Assembly: GCA_947072265.1 (NCBI GenBank)
Contig: CAMTHN010000033.1
Location: 1-6,782 of the forward strand
Direction of reading: 5' to 3'
Origin: an uncultured Clostridia bacterium
GTDB lineage: Bacteria; Bacillota; Clostridia; Oscillospirales; Ruminococcaceae
DNA length: 6,782 bases
Shown piece after piece: positions 6,754-6,782 of the stretch. Numbering within the stretch: position 1 is the stretch's first letter; each line of letters begins with the position of its first letter. The position numbers and the translations under genes are program-made. Below the pieces are notes generated by a model. The model was not told the DNA's origin, did no database searches, and was given only the letters and a program-made list of their open reading frames with translations.

Positions 6754-6782
6754 TTATGACCTTTCAATCTCAGCCAATCCAC

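Noticed and set aside
6740..6782. Thiamine pyrophosphate riboswitch on the minus strand, from CTGAGA
   Set aside because: The required downstream core (ACCTGATC and the GCGTAGGGA-like end) is not found in the following sequence, so the hexamer alone is not enough.

Overview
The window is a chromosomal replication and topology locus from a very AT-rich bacterium, most likely a low-GC Firmicute of the Clostridia type. The evidence is the gene order recF - remB (DUF370) - gyrB - gyrA on one strand, which continues the dnaA-dnaN-recF block next to oriC in Firmicutes. Arg is coded almost only by AGA, and the Shine-Dalgarno sites are of AGGAGG type. TGG is the Trp codon and TGA is not read as sense, so the code is the standard bacterial one. 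I cannot name a genus.

Layout: bases 1-1106 hold recF, lacking only about the first ten codons, which lie left of the window. Bases 1120-1364 hold a remB/DUF370 gene whose frame is broken by one base in an A9 run. gyrB follows at 1394-3325, then a small two-helix membrane protein resembling the YcxB family at 3331-3834, then gyrA at 3853-6363. All five genes are co-directional with gaps of 5 to about 30 bases, so they probably form one transcription unit. It ends at a strong intrinsic terminator at 6361-6404. To the right, the minus strand carries a convergent open frame of about 122 codons for a probable membrane protein. Its 5' end is unclear and may be interrupted by another homopolymer frameshift.

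How the genes work together: GyrB and GyrA form DNA gyrase, which introduces negative supercoils with ATP. RecF loads RecA at gapped DNA during repair. RemB belongs to a small DNA-binding regulator family which in Bacillus subtilis activates biofilm matrix genes and is normally encoded at this spot between recF and gyrB. The YcxB-like protein has no known role in gyrase function.

This is mainly a core locus, and I do not see a new multi-gene system. The most interesting signal is the remB frame break. It coincides with a correctly phased A AAA AAG slippery heptamer, a potential hairpin 8 nt downstream and a stop codon just after the slip site. It could be programmed frameshifting, transcriptional slippage, a decaying gene or a one-base sequence error. 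Smaller points are natural substitutions in the quinolone pocket (GyrA Gly83, GyrB Trp454), an acidic repeated GyrA tail, and two misleading GTG codons inside Shine-Dalgarno sites. No rRNA, tRNA, CRISPR, insertion sequence or integration site was seen.
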